DNA from: Chloranthus sessilifolius
Lineage: Eukaryota > Streptophyta > Magnoliopsida > Chloranthales > Chloranthaceae
Direction: 5' to 3'
Length of the DNA stretch: 64,000 bases
Assembly: GCA_021018995.1 (NCBI GenBank)
Contig: CM037597.1
Coordinates: 32,490,936 to 32,554,935 of the forward strand
Shown piece after piece: positions 33,901-44,900 of the stretch. A program made the position numbers and the translations under genes. Within the stretch, counting starts at the first letter, position 1. Each line of letters starts with the position of its first letter. Below the pieces are notes generated by a model. The model worked only from the letters and a program-made list of their open reading frames with translations. It searched no databases and had not been told where the DNA came from.

Positions 33901-35084
33901 GAGAAGATGAGTCGAGAACATATACTGAAGACTCAGCTGAGAAGAATGCCTGCCCATATCACTGTGTGGGATCTGTTGATGACGTCCCCACTCCATTTCC
34001 AAGCATTAATGGGGGCATTAAAAAATGTGCATGTATCACTTCAAGTTAGCTCGGATGAAGTCGGGCAGATAATTGGTCAAGTGATGGCTCCAAATGCCAT
34101 TTCATTTTCTGATGCCGATTTACCTGAGGAAGGAGGTAGTCACTCAAAATCTTTGAATATAACCGCTGAGTTCAGAAATATGATTATCCCTTTGGTATTA
34201 ATTAATAATGGGTCTGCATTGAATATATGCCCGTTAAGAATCGCCACCAATATCGGGGTTGATCCGTGCATGCTAAGGCCCACCAGAACCAGTGCTAGAG
34301 GGTTTGACAATACCAGGAGAGAAATAATGGGAGAAGTTGATCTTGAGTTGTTGATAGGGCCAATGACCTTTTCCATCATGTTTCAAGTCATGGATATCAA
34401 ATCCTCATTTAATCTATTATTGGGGTGCCCGTGGCTACATGAAGTCGGAGCCATACCTTCCACATTGTACCAGAAACTCAAATTTGCATCTGGGCATAAG
34501 ATTATCACAATCATCGGAGAGGGGCACAGTGAGAAAGAGAAGGCCACCAATAGCATAGAGAAACCTAACATACTGGATATACCGCACACTGCTGAGGATG
34601 TCAACCTCCACAGTTTTGAATATGAGGTGTCGGCTATACTCCTAGAACCCATCGAGGGCATCATGTCTAAAATGGAAGGCGATATGGTAGCGGCAGTGGC
34701 AATGCTCCAAAAGTGGGGCAATCAGAAAGGAAGGGGTATGGGACCCAAATTACAAGGCAAAAGAGAGCCAGTTGTGGCTAAGGGACAGAAACTAAGATTC
34801 GGGCTAGGATACAAGCCCATAGAGTAAGAGGTCCGAGAGGCCAAAGAGAAAGCCAGGGTCACCGCAGCGGCAAGAGCTCGAGGAATCAACATAGAAGAGA
34901 AACCTCGCCCTAGGCCGCACATCAGGGATTCCTTCGTCAGCGCAGGGGTCATAAAGATCAATCGAGATGGGGCAACCCATTTGACCCCACACAAATCCAC
35001 AGCCCCAATCCATCCCACCAATCCCCAAATCTCCCTTCCTAGCTTCAAGATAGATTTAGCCGCATTGTCCCTTTTCGAGGAATG
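33901..35084 (+). pseudogene. Tat-C aspartic protease and G-patch, catalytic Asp lost
   Basis: A long open frame (33907-34827) starts MSREHILKTQL. The active-site motif reads LINNGSALNICPL: the Asp codon at 34204-34206 is AAT (Asn), a single G-to-A change from Tat-A. FNLLLGCPWL and a G-patch (MLQKWGNQKGRGMG) follow. A TAG after GYKPIE (34825-34827) interrupts, and the same linker continues (EVREAKEKARVTAAA, HIRDSFVSAGVIKI). The protein would be inactive. Confidence 0.87.
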
Positions 35085-35336
35085 ACGGTTGGTACCTGAA
35101 TAGACCCCCCTATGGTGAATCACCACAAAATTGAGTTATCGTTTGAGGACATGATCTCAGACAAAATGGGGATCAATATGATGGAGGCTGACTCCAATGA
35201 GCCATATCAGTCAGCACCCTCCATCCCAATAGGTAAGGAAGCGGCCCCTCAGGTACGCAACTGGGCATCTTCTCCCCAAACCCTGGAAGCGGGGAGTGGC
35301 CTAACATTTGGCACCCGCTTCCCAAAAAAATGGATT
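35085..35336 (+). pseudogene. Tat-C spacer ending at a deletion junction
   Basis: It contains MVNHHKIELSFEDMISDKMG as in Tat-A and ends near GCTTCCCAAAAAAATGG. There the sequence jumps directly to RT motif FSGYNQIKM. Compared with Tat-A about 0.9 kb is missing (equivalent of roughly 11455-12347), removing the acidic linker and the first RT motifs. Confidence 0.75.
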
Positions 35337-35860
35337 TTCAGGATACAATCAAATAAAAATGGTAGAGGTTGATCGCAAGAAGACAACGTTCATTACCCCT
35401 GGGGAACTTTTTGCTATCGAGCCATGCCATTCGGGCTGAAGAATGGCGATGCAGCGTATCAGTGAGCTATGACTGCACTATTTCATGACATGATGCACCG
35501 AGAGATTGGAAGTGTATGTCGACGACATGATAGCCAAATCACCGGAGCGAAGTGACCATCTGGTAGACCTTCAGAAGCTGTTCGAGAGGTTGAGAAAGTA
35601 CAAGCTACGTCTGAACCCACAAAAGTGTGCTTTCAGTGCTATGTCTGGAAAACTGCTAGGATTCATCGTCAGCAGGAGAGGGATTGAGGTTGACCCAATC
35701 AAAGTCAAAGCCATCACTGAAATGCGACCACCGTCAACCAAGAAAGAGGTTAGAGGGTTTCTAGGTAGAATACAGTATATCAGTCGGTTCATTGCACAAC
35801 TAACTCCAATCTGCATGCCTATCTTCAAGTTACTAAGAAAGAATTCGCCCGTTGAATGGA
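35331..35860 (+). pseudogene. Tat-C reverse transcriptase, N-terminus deleted
   Basis: Only the palm/thumb part remains: GYNQIKMVEVD, a one-base deletion before the Trp of TPWGTF, MPFGLKNGDAAYQ, and an intact YVDD box at 35515-35526. LNPQKCAFSAMSGKLLGFIV and VRGFLGRIQYISRFIAQL follow. A frame change lies near 35500. The missing motifs make RT activity impossible. Confidence 0.88.
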
Positions 35861-37060
35861 ACGACAATTGCCAGGCAACGTTCGAAAAAATCAAAAGCTA
35901 CCTCCTTAATCCACCTGTTTTGGTACCACCTGAGCCAGGGAGACCACTCTTGATGTATCTCTCCACGACGAAAGTTTCGATGGAAAGTGTCTTGGGGCAG
36001 CACGATGAAATGGGAAGAAGAGAGCAGGCCGTTTACTATCTGAGCAAGAAGTTTATTGATTATGTAGTGCGCTACTCTCATATGGAGAAAACATGCCTAG
36101 CTCTTGTATGGGCTACTGAAAGGCTCCACCACTATTTGCTATCTCAGGCGGTTCTACCCTTGGCCTGAATGGACCCATTAAAATACCTATTTGAAAAGCC
36201 AGCTCTCACTAGGCGGACTGCACGATGGCAGCTTTTATTATCTAAATTCAACATCACGTACGTCTCTCAGAAGTCGATCAAGGGTCAGGCGCTTGCTGAT
36301 CATCTTGTCGACAATCCTTTACCTGACTATGAGCCATTAAGAACCGAATTCCCATATGAAGATATCTTGTTCATGACGGAAGACGATACTGAATAAGAAG
36401 AGGAATCTTGGGTAATGCACTTTGACGGGGCAGCAAATGTCGAGGACTAAGGAGTTGGCGCCATCCTGATTTCACCAAAAGGATCCCATATACCAGTCTC
36501 TATCAAGCTCAACTTCCCTTGCACTATTCTATGGTGAGAAGCTGCGGCTCAATCTGAATGTAACTCACCTTCGAGTATTTGGCGATTCACAGTTAATCAT
36601 ATGCCAGACGAATGGTGACTGGAAGATGAAAGACGAGAAACTGATCCCCTATCATGAACACCTCAAGGATCTGATAGCTTGCTTCCAAAATTTAACTTTC
36701 TCATACGTCCCCCGGATAAGGAATCGCTTGGCCGACGCATTAGCAACTTTGGCGTCAATGATTGAAATCCCCTATGGTGTTGAGATGAAGCCGATCGTAA
36801 TCGAGCAGAGGAATGAGCCGGCCTTCTGCCTCCAGATTGAGGAACCTACAAAGCTTGATGATGAGCCACCTTGGTTCTCAGATATCAAGAATTTCCTCGA
36901 GACCCTAACTTTCCCAGAGGGTACATCCAAGATAGACCGAAGAACCATTCAACGTTTAGCGCCAGGTTATGTCATTTGCGGGGAATGTCTCTACAAGCGA
37001 TCATACAATAACATCTTACTCAGGTGCCTTACTGAAAGTGGAGCGATCAACATTATGAAA
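35861..37060 (+). pseudogene. Tat-C dual RNase H region
   Basis: The first RNase H (35861-36330) has LLMYLSTTKVSMESVLGQ and YSHMEKTCLALVWATERL; a TGA after LPLA (36166-36168) breaks it. The second (about 36400-36760) begins WVMHFDGAAN but has a TAA after NVED and a small deletion that removes VEYEACVAGL, including a conserved Glu. VPRIRNRLADALATLAS and a long linker to 37060 follow. Confidence 0.82.
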
Positions 37061-38119
37061 GAAATCGATGAGGGAGTATGCGGAGCCCACGTCAGCGGTC
37101 ACATGCTCGCTAAGAAAATCCTACGGCAGGGATACTTTTGGACCACCATGGAATCGGATTGTTGCAAGCATGTTCAAAATTGCTAAAAGTGTCAAGAACA
37201 TTGTAGTTTGATACACGCTCCTGCCATTGATCTTCACTGCATGACCACTCCTTGGCCATTTGCTACCTGGGGCCTTGACGTTGTCGGAATGATTAATCTA
37301 AAAGTATCAAACGGACATCAGTTCATCCTCGTCGCCATTGAATACTTCACCAAATGGGTAGAAGTGGTGTCATATGCCAGCATCACAGCCAGTCACGTTG
37401 AAAAGTTTCTCAAGAACAATATTATGTGTCGATTTAGAGTACCCAAAGATATCATCATGGACAACGGCACAAACTTTGGGAATAAGCACATCCGAGACTT
37501 CTGCGACCAATACAAGATCAAGAACCATCGCTCATCCCTTATCGGCCTCAAACTAATGGAGCCATGGAAGCCGTGAACAAGACAGTCATCCGCATCCTTG
37601 AGAAAATGGTCGTCACTTATCGAGATTGGAGCAAAATGCTGCCATTTGCTTTGTGGGCCTACCGAACGTCGATCCGTACCGCTACAGGGGCAACACCATT
37701 ATCCCTTGTGTATGGAACCAAGGTCGTCCTCCCGGTAGAGGTTGAAGTACCCTCGCTCCGAATCCTCATGGAATCAGGCTTACCCGAAGCAGAGAGAGAG
37801 ATCCCGCTTTGAACAATTAAACTTATTGGATGAGAAGAAACTCCTAGCCCTATGCCATACCCAAGTGTACCAGGGGCAAATCACACGCGCTTACAATAAA
37901 CATGTTCGCGGTCAAGATCTAAAGGTAGGAGACACTGTACTGAAGAAAATCTTCCCATCCCTCCATGCCGATCTGAGAGAAAAGTTTAAACCAAACTGGG
38001 AAGGACCTTAGGCCATTCGAGAAGTGCTACCGGGATACGCCATCCGCCTCGCCACCATGGACAGAGATCATCTTCCTGAGCCCATCAACTTTGGATACGT
38101 CAGACGGTTCTACTCTTAA
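37061..38119 (+). pseudogene. int: Tat-C integrase
   Basis: The zinc-binding part AHVSGHMLAKKILRQGYFW is open; a TAA replaces Tyr in the CYKC element near 37184. The core has LDVVG, MDNGTNF and MEAVNK, with a frameshift near 37535 that loses part of YRPQTNG. The C-terminal domain (QLNLLDEKKLLALCHTQVY, VGDTVLKKIFPSLHADL) continues after another frameshift near 37800. A TAG replaces Tyr after NWEGP, and the end is FYS-stop at 38117-38119. Confidence 0.87.
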
Positions 38120-38753
38120 TCCATCATGGCAAGGTAAGAGTTGGTGAAACAAATACGTGACTGCTTAAGAACCACCCGAAAGAGGCCATCATTCCAAGCA
38201 CAGTAACCCAAAAACATCCCTAAAACAGATGATATCATTTGCTACCCCATTTGAGCCTGAGCCTTTCTTTCAATAAACCCATTCCCCCAAAAAAAATATA
38301 CGTGTATATATACCAAAAAAAAAAGAGAGAATAGATGAAGTAGAGTTACTATTAAAATCCAAAAAAAATCAAAAAAGCAAAACCTCAAAAAGTGATTGCC
38401 TGAAATGAAGCAAAAAGAACAAAAAATGTAGAAGAATCACGGGGCATGTACAGTAAAACTCCCAAGGAAGAAAGTATGTTGAGAAAGCTGAAGTCGTATC
38501 AAGAAAACCCTTTTAGCCCAGCATACCTTCAAATCCTAACCTAACCCATGGTCAAGCTACACCCTGAAGGAAGCCCTCTTTTTAAGTTCGCAAGCAGTCA
38601 TAATATCTGTTAAGTCAACATGAGTCGAGTCGTGAGACGACACCGGAACCCCATCCAGCCGGCTATGACGGAATCGACGTCTATGTCATGGCTCTTGAAA
38701 AAAATAAAAAGAATAAAAAATTAAATCAAAATACAAGCTCAAAGCAAGATGGA

Positions 38754-38885
38754 CGTAGTGAAAACCCGAAAGGGCATTACGGGTAAAAAGAGCGGGCTTG
38801 TGCGGACCAGGTGAAAACCGGAAAGGGAGCTTAGGGTAAGAGAGCTAAACCTATGGACGAGGTGAAAACTCGAAAGGGTGCCACG
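38754..38885 (+). ncRNA. Three-hairpin GNRA-loop array of Tat-C
   Basis: The hairpins are at 38754-38781 (CGTAGTG/CATTACG, fully paired), 38807-38835 (decayed) and 38858-38885 (CGAGGTG/TGCCACG, one mismatch). The core GTGAAAACCCGAAAGGG is kept in the first. Same order and distance from pol as in Tat-A and Tat-B. Confidence 0.5.
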
Positions 38886-39078
38886 GGTCAAAAAAAAGGG
38901 AGATAAAAAAAAAAGAGAAAAAATTGAAAAAGAATGGTTTTGACTGATTGAGAAGATTGATGTTTGAGGAACCATTTTGTTACTCTTCCTGTACCCTCTT
39001 GTCTGACTGGGCCGCTCATGCTAGTTCAAATCGGGTCCCTACCAGAATTGTCTTTGTGAAACCCGCACCGTCAAACGT

Positions 39079-39366
39079 ATGACCCAAGGCAAGGAGAAAG
39101 GTTTAACTCAATCCAAAGGGATCAACGTTCCGGCCTTGGTAAAAATCGGATACTCACTCAGGTCTGACTGCATGAAAGAGTTCGACTATGCTCAAAATGG
39201 GACCCGTTACTCCGTCTCACTATCAAGGCATCAAAAACAAAAAAAAAGAAGAATAGCCAAAAACAAAAAAAAAATCAAGAAAAATCCAAACACAAAAGAA
39301 TGTGTATATATTTCTACTCATTTTCATGTACATATTTCCAGCATCATATTTCAATCTCAAAAATGA
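39079..39366 (+). CDS. Doubtful small sense ORF (KEKGLTQSKGI)
   Basis: An open frame of 95 codons, MTQGKEKGLTQSKGINVPALVK, resembles a frame in Tat-A (MTRGKEKGLTQSKEINVLALVK) and a broken one in Tat-B. Differences between copies are mostly conservative, but the total is too short to prove coding. No domain recognised. Confidence 0.25.
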   Translation: MTQGKEKGLTQSKGINVPALVKIGYSLRSDCMKEFDYAQNGTRYSVSLSRHQKQKKRRIAKNKKKIKKNPNTKECVYISTHFHVHISSIIFQSQK

Positions 39367-39671
39367 AGAAAAATAACAAAAAATCTCCAAAAATAAAAAT
39401 CCAAAAAAAAATATATTGAAAATGAAAAAGTGTAGGTAGAAATCTACTTTTTCTTCCATTGTTTAGGATGCATTTTCTTTATATGTATAAACAAAAAAGG
39501 GACTGACGTTTTCTCGAGAATGTGCAGGAACATCACACGGTCCAAAGCCTCGAAGCGGGCAACTTCTCAACGACGGACAAATCAGATAAAGCATCTCACC
39601 ACCGACGTCAAGTCTAACAAAAAAAATGATGAAAATCATTTTGAAAAGAAAAAGAAATCTATGTTTTTATT

Positions 39672-40300
39672 CTACGCACTCGCATATTTTTGACGCGGTA
39701 AAATGTCAATATTTTACTGACAATGCAGCTGTGCAAAATTAATGTCTTAGGTCTAAGGTTCGCCTTGGATCCATAGATCCTATTTCAAAATAAGAGTGAC
39801 GGTGTCAATTTCGGTCAAAAAGTCAATGCTTTGATCAAATTGATTCCACCGCTAAATCTTTGCCGTGATCGCTCCATATTTTGGTTTCAAATGAACTTGA
39901 GTACATTGGATTCAGTTTCATTGCAAACTATTGCGGAGGCACGGGCTCTTGGTATGCATTGTCTGGGCGTGCGCCTCCCGGGGTTCGAGGTCCAGATAAT
40001 GCTTGTTTAAAAAAAAAAAAAAAGAGAAAAAGAATAAATCTTTGCTTCCCCACAGAGCTACGCACATGCGTGTTCTGATGCGATAAAATGTCGATATTTT
40101 ATCAGCAACACCACTGTTCTATAATAACATCCTAAGTCTAAGGCACGCCTTGGATTCTAGATCCTTCTTCAAGGAAGGAGCAACGGTGTCAGTCTTGGTC
40201 AAACAGTCAATGTTTCGATCGAGTCAACCCCACTGCTAAATCTTTTGAGCAATGAGCGCTCCGTTTTGGATTCATGTGAACTTAAGTATCTTAAGCTTCA
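39672..40300. repeat. Duplicated segment of Tat-C 3' region
   Basis: About 230 bp (39672-39905) beginning near CTACGCAC and containing GGTAAAATGTCAATATTTTA recur in diverged form at about 40059-40290. Tat-A has one copy (about 6850-7100, reverse orientation). Between the copies lie about 110 bp (39925-40035) with GGTTCGAGGTCC and an A15 run. Confidence 0.7.
39925..40035 (+). other. Possible truncated SINE-like insert
   Basis: GC-rich sequence with GGGGTTCGAGGTCC, close to a pol III B box (GGTTCGANNCC), ends in an A15 run. It is absent from Tat-A. I find no convincing A box or target duplication, so this is tentative. Confidence 0.25.
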
Positions 40301-41032
40301 TATTCTCCGTTGGAAAAGGTCAATCGTTGGTTGAGACCAACCTGTTGAGAATGAGATTATGTGTCAATCAAACTATGTGCAATCATGCATTCAGAAGGGT
40401 TCATTTCCCTTTTATTTTCTGCAGGCTTAATACCTGTATTGGCAGCGACATCCCTATAAAGTGTACGCCATGCATCTGGGTATCCGTATGATGATCATTT
40501 GTCCCCGTAAATTGTACCATGGTGGATCCGGGCAGGGGCTTCCATCGCCTTCCTTGTTGCTTATTGCTCCCAATGGGTGCACGATTATGCATAGTTAATT
40601 GATGTTTATGATCATTGTCAGCAAAAACTAGGATTGGATGTCCCTTTTGGTAGACACCCAACAACTGGTTAGATTTGTTTAGTGATATTTGAAGCTGAAC
40701 ACTCTGGGTCATGTGGATCTGGGGCACATTTTTGAAAAATGGCATGTACTCCCCAAAAGCATTGTGACATCTATCCACTTCGCTCGGACAGTCATGCTAA
40801 ATAAACTTCAGGGTTGATGGGTTAACCCAAAAATCTAGAACCCTGCTTTCAGCAGGGGCACTCGCGAATAATCCAATGAGGTCGTCAAATGCCTTATAAG
40901 ATTGGACGCAAATTGTGGAGCCTTGCATATGTTTACTTCGCGCCTATCTTTGAATGTGGGTCGATCACCCCTCTTACTTATGAAACTGTTGTATTTAGAA
41001 TGAATTTTAAACATCAAATATCTTCAAATCAT

Positions 41033-41213
41033 CTCGAGAAGCAGACATTTTTCCTAACTAACGGGCTTTCGCAACTCGAGAGGTGAATGTTTTTCCCAGC
41101 TATTAGACTTTTGCAACTCATTCCACCTCAGTTATGCCCAGTAATGTCGCTAAGCGCTTGGGAACTGATTACCTCGAGAAACGAATGATTAGCTTGACAT
41201 CCCAGGGCTTTCA
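41033..41213. repeat. Three CTCGAG repeat units, Tat-C
   Basis: These are the reverse-orientation counterparts of Tat-A 5940-6120, at 41033-41071, 41075-41113 and about 41173-41213. Confidence 0.65.
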
Positions 41214-41340
41214 TTTTCTCACCGTGTTACTCACCTGATGTTTGAAGTTCGTTCTGAATGCAGCGGACCCATCGGTAATGCCTTGGGCCTCTTGGGATGT
41301 CTCATTTTTTTTGGCATACGATCATTAGTGATCGGATACC

Positions 41341-41353
41341 AAAGAGGGGCATC
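41341..41353 (+). promoter_or_regulatory. Polypurine tract of Tat-C
   Basis: AAAGAGGGGCATC directly precedes the 3' LTR and is identical to Tat-A. Confidence 0.85.
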
Positions 41354-41757
41354 TGTAGACACCCAAATTTGGCCCAAGGCCCGATCAAAACACATTTCAA
41401 GAGAGGCACAATTTTGAGCTTTTAATGGCATGTATGGAACCCTTAGGAATCACCCCAAACCCTTAGGAATCACCCTAGACCCCTTAGGACCCTATCCCGA
41501 ACCTTTAGAAACCAGTCCCGACCCTTAGAACCCATTCCAAACTCTAAACCTAACCTTCCCGGGCAATGGATAAAGGGTGGTGCACCGGAGCTATCTATGG
41601 CCATTTACGGTGATCAAATCTCATACCATTGAAAAGTAGAGGTCGTTAGCTTTCCAACGGTCCAAGAATCACCCCAATCAGAGGTATACATCCAAAGATA
41701 TGGCAGTCCGAACTCGGAGGGTAGAGAAGTAATTTCATATGGGCCCCCCTAGGGATT

Positions 41758-42010
41758 TGGTGCAACTAATAGTCGCGCCAGGCTATTTCTCCCCAGAAAT
41801 GGCCTGGCGTAACTATTAGTTACGCCAGTTATAAATTTGCCTGGCGCAACTATTAGTTGCGCTAAGCCAATTCCCCCATACTTTAAGCCAGGCGTAACTA
41901 ATAGTTGCGCCATGTTTAAAGGTGGCCCCCACCCCTGCGAGCTAACTTCCAGGCTATTGTTTATCACTGTTTTACTGTACATTTACCTGGCACAACTATT
42001 AGTTGTGCCA
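41758..42010. repeat. Palindrome cluster in Tat-C 3' LTR
   Basis: Five 23-bp dyads at 41758-41780, 41805-41827, 41842-41864, 41890-41912 and 41988-42010. The second (arms TGGCGTAACTA) and fifth (arms TGGCACAACTA) are perfect despite differing from the canonical arm, so matching changes occurred in both arms. The third is absent from the 5' LTR. Confidence 0.85.
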
Positions 42011-42292
42011 GGCATATGAACAGTAACTGTTGGATTTTGCCCTAAAATTTGTGATTGGGGTTTGACTTGTTGACCACCTTGGCATTTGGGGTGTGTTTTA
42101 CTAGTTCTGTTGCACCCATTCACAACCTATTTGCAACCCCTTAAGTGGCTTAAGGCCTCAACCCATCATCCACCATTGGAGGACCTTCTCACACATTTCA
42201 AGTCTCCAAAAACCCTAGGAAACCTTAGATGTTAGATTACCTAATTCTTAACCATGTTTAGCATCTAAACACCCTCCTAATCCACCCATTTC

Positions 42293-42302
42293 CTATAAAT
42301 AG
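42293..42302 (+). promoter_or_regulatory. TATA box of Tat-C 3' LTR
   Basis: CTATAAATAG, as in the 5' LTR. Confidence 0.65.
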
Positions 42303-43023
42303 AGCCCCCCTCCCCTTGGTTTAAGGGTTGAAAATTTTGCTTAAGAGAGAAAGAGCTCAAAGTGAGAAGTTCTTCCTCCCTTTTGTGCACTATTTTCACC
42401 CAAATTCTAGAGTCTCCCAACCTCATTTCAAGCTTGTTCTTGCATCCAAAACCCTTAGCCTAGGTGTGTGTGACCCCCTAGCCTCCCTTCCCTATCTCTT
42501 AGCTTCAAGCCTTAGGAGTTAGAACCCCATTTTGCACCATACAAAGCCTTCAAGAGCTCATCAAAGCAAGCCACGCAAGGCTCTCCTACGATGCTACAAG
42601 GGCTCGAGGGCTCCGGCTCTCCCCTTTCTTCTCCTATCTCTTTCTAGCACCCTCCATCCTCCCATTTGTGCCGTTACGCCGCCGATTTTTCGGTAGGAAC
42701 GGAGGGGCACAAATAGGATTCTAAGCCCTTTTGGGCAAGAGGAAGTTATTTTCTTTCTTTCATTTCATTTTATTTTTAGCCATTAGTAGAGACCGCATTA
42801 AGCGGGTTGATTGGGTGCCTAATACCTTCCCGATCACTAACCAAAGCCCCTACCCAAGAGCCTTTGGTGTGGACCGGATTCAGAGTCATATTTTTAGCAC
42901 TTAGGTGCTCATAAAAATGAACTAGGTATCCTGGGGCACCGAAAGCTCCGGATGGTGACTCTATATTTTTCGTTAGAGAGCGCATCGTCACAACGGGATA
43001 GTCCCGATTCCCACGGTTGCACA

Positions 43024-43028
43024 ACCTG
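43024..43028. repeat. Tat-C target site duplication, right
   Basis: ACCTG, identical to 26954-26958. Confidence 0.95.
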
Positions 43029-43403
43029 GTTGGGAAAAGAAACCCCACAGTGACTCAAACGTAACAACACATCTCTCACTTTTCTCATATCAGACAACGT
43101 ACACTCTATCGATGATTTAATGAAGTAGAATATATATATATATATATTTTTGACTCTAGGATCGAAAACTTACAAAAACATAACCACATACACGGTATAT
43201 ACATATTCTAACTGATAAAGAAAAAAAATAATGATATCTAAGATTTTATTTTGTGATAGTAATAGATATATGTAGAGCATCAAAGTTATCAATCGTGTAA
43301 ATTTGATAATTTAAGAAAAGAGTTTTATTTGAAAAAGAAACAAATTTTAAAAAGTCAAATGTACTTAGATATTTCTCACATCTACATAGTTTACGATTTA
43401 CCT
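43029..43403 (-). other. Tek-1 3' untranslated region, right of Tat-C
   Basis: A/T-rich sequence with a short (TA)n near 43132-43147 lies between the chromodomain stop and the Tat-C insertion. It continues at 26958 on the other side of Tat-C. No gene. Confidence 0.7.
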
Positions 43404-44900
43404 TTACTCAAAAAGTTTTGGGAATTGGTTGCTAATCTCTGCTTCGCTCTCCCAAGTGGCTTCCTCTGAAGACTGGTTTCGCCACTTTACAAGTAGTAAG
43501 GGAATGCTCTTGGTCCGTAAGGTCTGTTCCTTACGATCCAAGATTTGTACCGGCTCCTCAACCAAAGATAAGTCTTCTCAGAGCTCAATGGGCTAGTAGT
43601 CCAATACATGAGTCGGGTCCTTCACGTACTTCTGCAACATGGACATGTGAAACACATTATGCATGCCCGATAGCTGCAGTGGCAAGACTACACGATAAGC
43701 GACCTCATCGACTCGGCCTAAAACCTCAAAAGGTCCAACATAACGCAGACTCAGCTTTCCACGCTTCCCAAAATGTATTACGCCTTTTGTAGGCGAGATT
43801 CTGACAAATATGATGTCTCTCACCTGAAATTCTACATGCTTCCTTTTAAGATCAACGTAGCTCTTCTGATGACTCTGAGCAATGCGTAGTCTCTCGTGGA
43901 TTAACTGAACTGTCTCAATCGTACTCTCCATGATCTCAAGGCCTAAAATGAGTTTCTCACCCACTTCTTCCCAATTAAGCGGAGACTTGCACCGTCGTCC
44001 ATACAAAGCTTCGTAGGGTGCCATGTCGATGCTAGCCTGGTAACTATTATTGTAGGTGAACTCAATCAGCGATAAGTGTTGGTCCCATGACCACTAAAAA
44101 TCTAGCATGCAAGCACATAACATATCTTCTATAATTTGATTTACCCTCTCAGTCTACCCATCGGTCTAAGGATGGAATGTCGTACTGTAATCGAGCCTGG
44201 AACCCTTCCCTTCCTGAAATTGCTGCTAAAACTGAGATGTGTATATCGAGCCTCTGTCGGATATGATACTGATTGGTATACCATGTAGCCTAACTATCTC
44301 CTTGATGTATAACTCTATAGGCTTGTTGGCGGTATATGACATATTATAAGGCAGGAAGTGTGCAGACGTAGTCAATCGATCCACAAGGACCCAGATGGTA
44401 TTATGCTTCCTCAATGTCCTTAGCAACCCTAAAATAAAGTCCATAGAAATGGCCTCCCATTTCCACTTGGGTATCGATAGTGGTTGCAACAGTCCTGTCG
44501 AATTTCGATGATCCACCTTTACTTGCTGGCAGACAAGACATCTTGAGACATACTCAGCGACATCTTTCTTTAAACCCCTCCATCAGAAGCTTTTCTTTAA
44601 GTCCTGGTACATTTTGGTATTGCTAGGGTGAATAGCATACATAGACTTATGAGCCTCTTCAAAAATGGTGTTCTGAAGCTCAGTACTAATTGTTATGAAT
44701 ACTCGGTCTCTAAACAATAAAGTACCATCATCTTTGATAGAAAAAACTGTTTTACCTCCCCCAATCACATCACGTCTGATAGCCATAAGTTCATCATTCA
44801 TCATCTGAAGTGTACGAATATTCTCATAGAGAGTAGAATGTATCACCAGCGTAGCCATTAGCGCACCTGAATCTTTTATATCAAATCGCGTGCTACTTAG
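43404..44900 (-). pseudogene. int: Tek-1 integrase and chromodomain
   Basis: The zinc finger (about 44540-44640) has H..H and CLVCQQVK after EEAHKSMYAIHPSNTKMYQDL. The core has WEAISMDFILGL, IISDRGSIYTSQF and TERVNQIIED with stops between, then MAPYEALYGRRC. The C-terminal domain (DIIFVRISPTKGVIHFGKRGKLS, RYVGPFEVL, GMHNVFHMSML) is open. After DY and a stop comes a chromodomain-like tail (EEPVQILDRKEQTLRTKSIP, LVKWRNQSSEEATWESEAEI) ending at 43404-43406. Chromodomains guide chromovirus integration to marked chromatin. Several stops make it a pseudogene. Confidence 0.87.

Larger units (their letters stand above)
38120..41340 (+). other. Tat-C 3' noncoding region
   Basis: It contains the hairpin array (38754-38885), a small doubtful frame (39079-39366), an internal duplication (39672-40300) with a possible SINE-like insert, an antisense frame at 40835-41017 and three CTCGAG repeat units (41033-41213). 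No antisense PMD or DUF7745-like gene is present. Confidence 0.7.
26959..43023 (+). mobile_element. Tat-C: Tat/Ogre-like LTR retrotransposon, complete ends
   Basis: A 16.07-kb plus-strand element with two LTRs, tRNA-Arg type PBS, polypurine tract and perfect 5-bp target duplications (ACCTG), inserted in the 3' untranslated part of Tek-1. Gene order matches Tat-A and the two align over most of their length. Differences: the U3 carries palindromes instead of the tandem duplication, the RT N-terminus is deleted, and the 3' region has an internal duplication. Many stops and a protease Asp to Asn change show it is dead. Both LTRs show many C-to-T and G-to-A differences, as expected of methylated DNA. 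Confidence 0.93.
41354..43023 (+). repeat. Tat-C 3' LTR
   Basis: It starts TGTAGACACCC and ends GGTTGCACA, 1670 bp, followed by the ACCTG duplication. It keeps the full end that the 5' LTR has lost and carries five palindromes (41758-42010) and a TATA box at 42293-42302. Confidence 0.93.
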
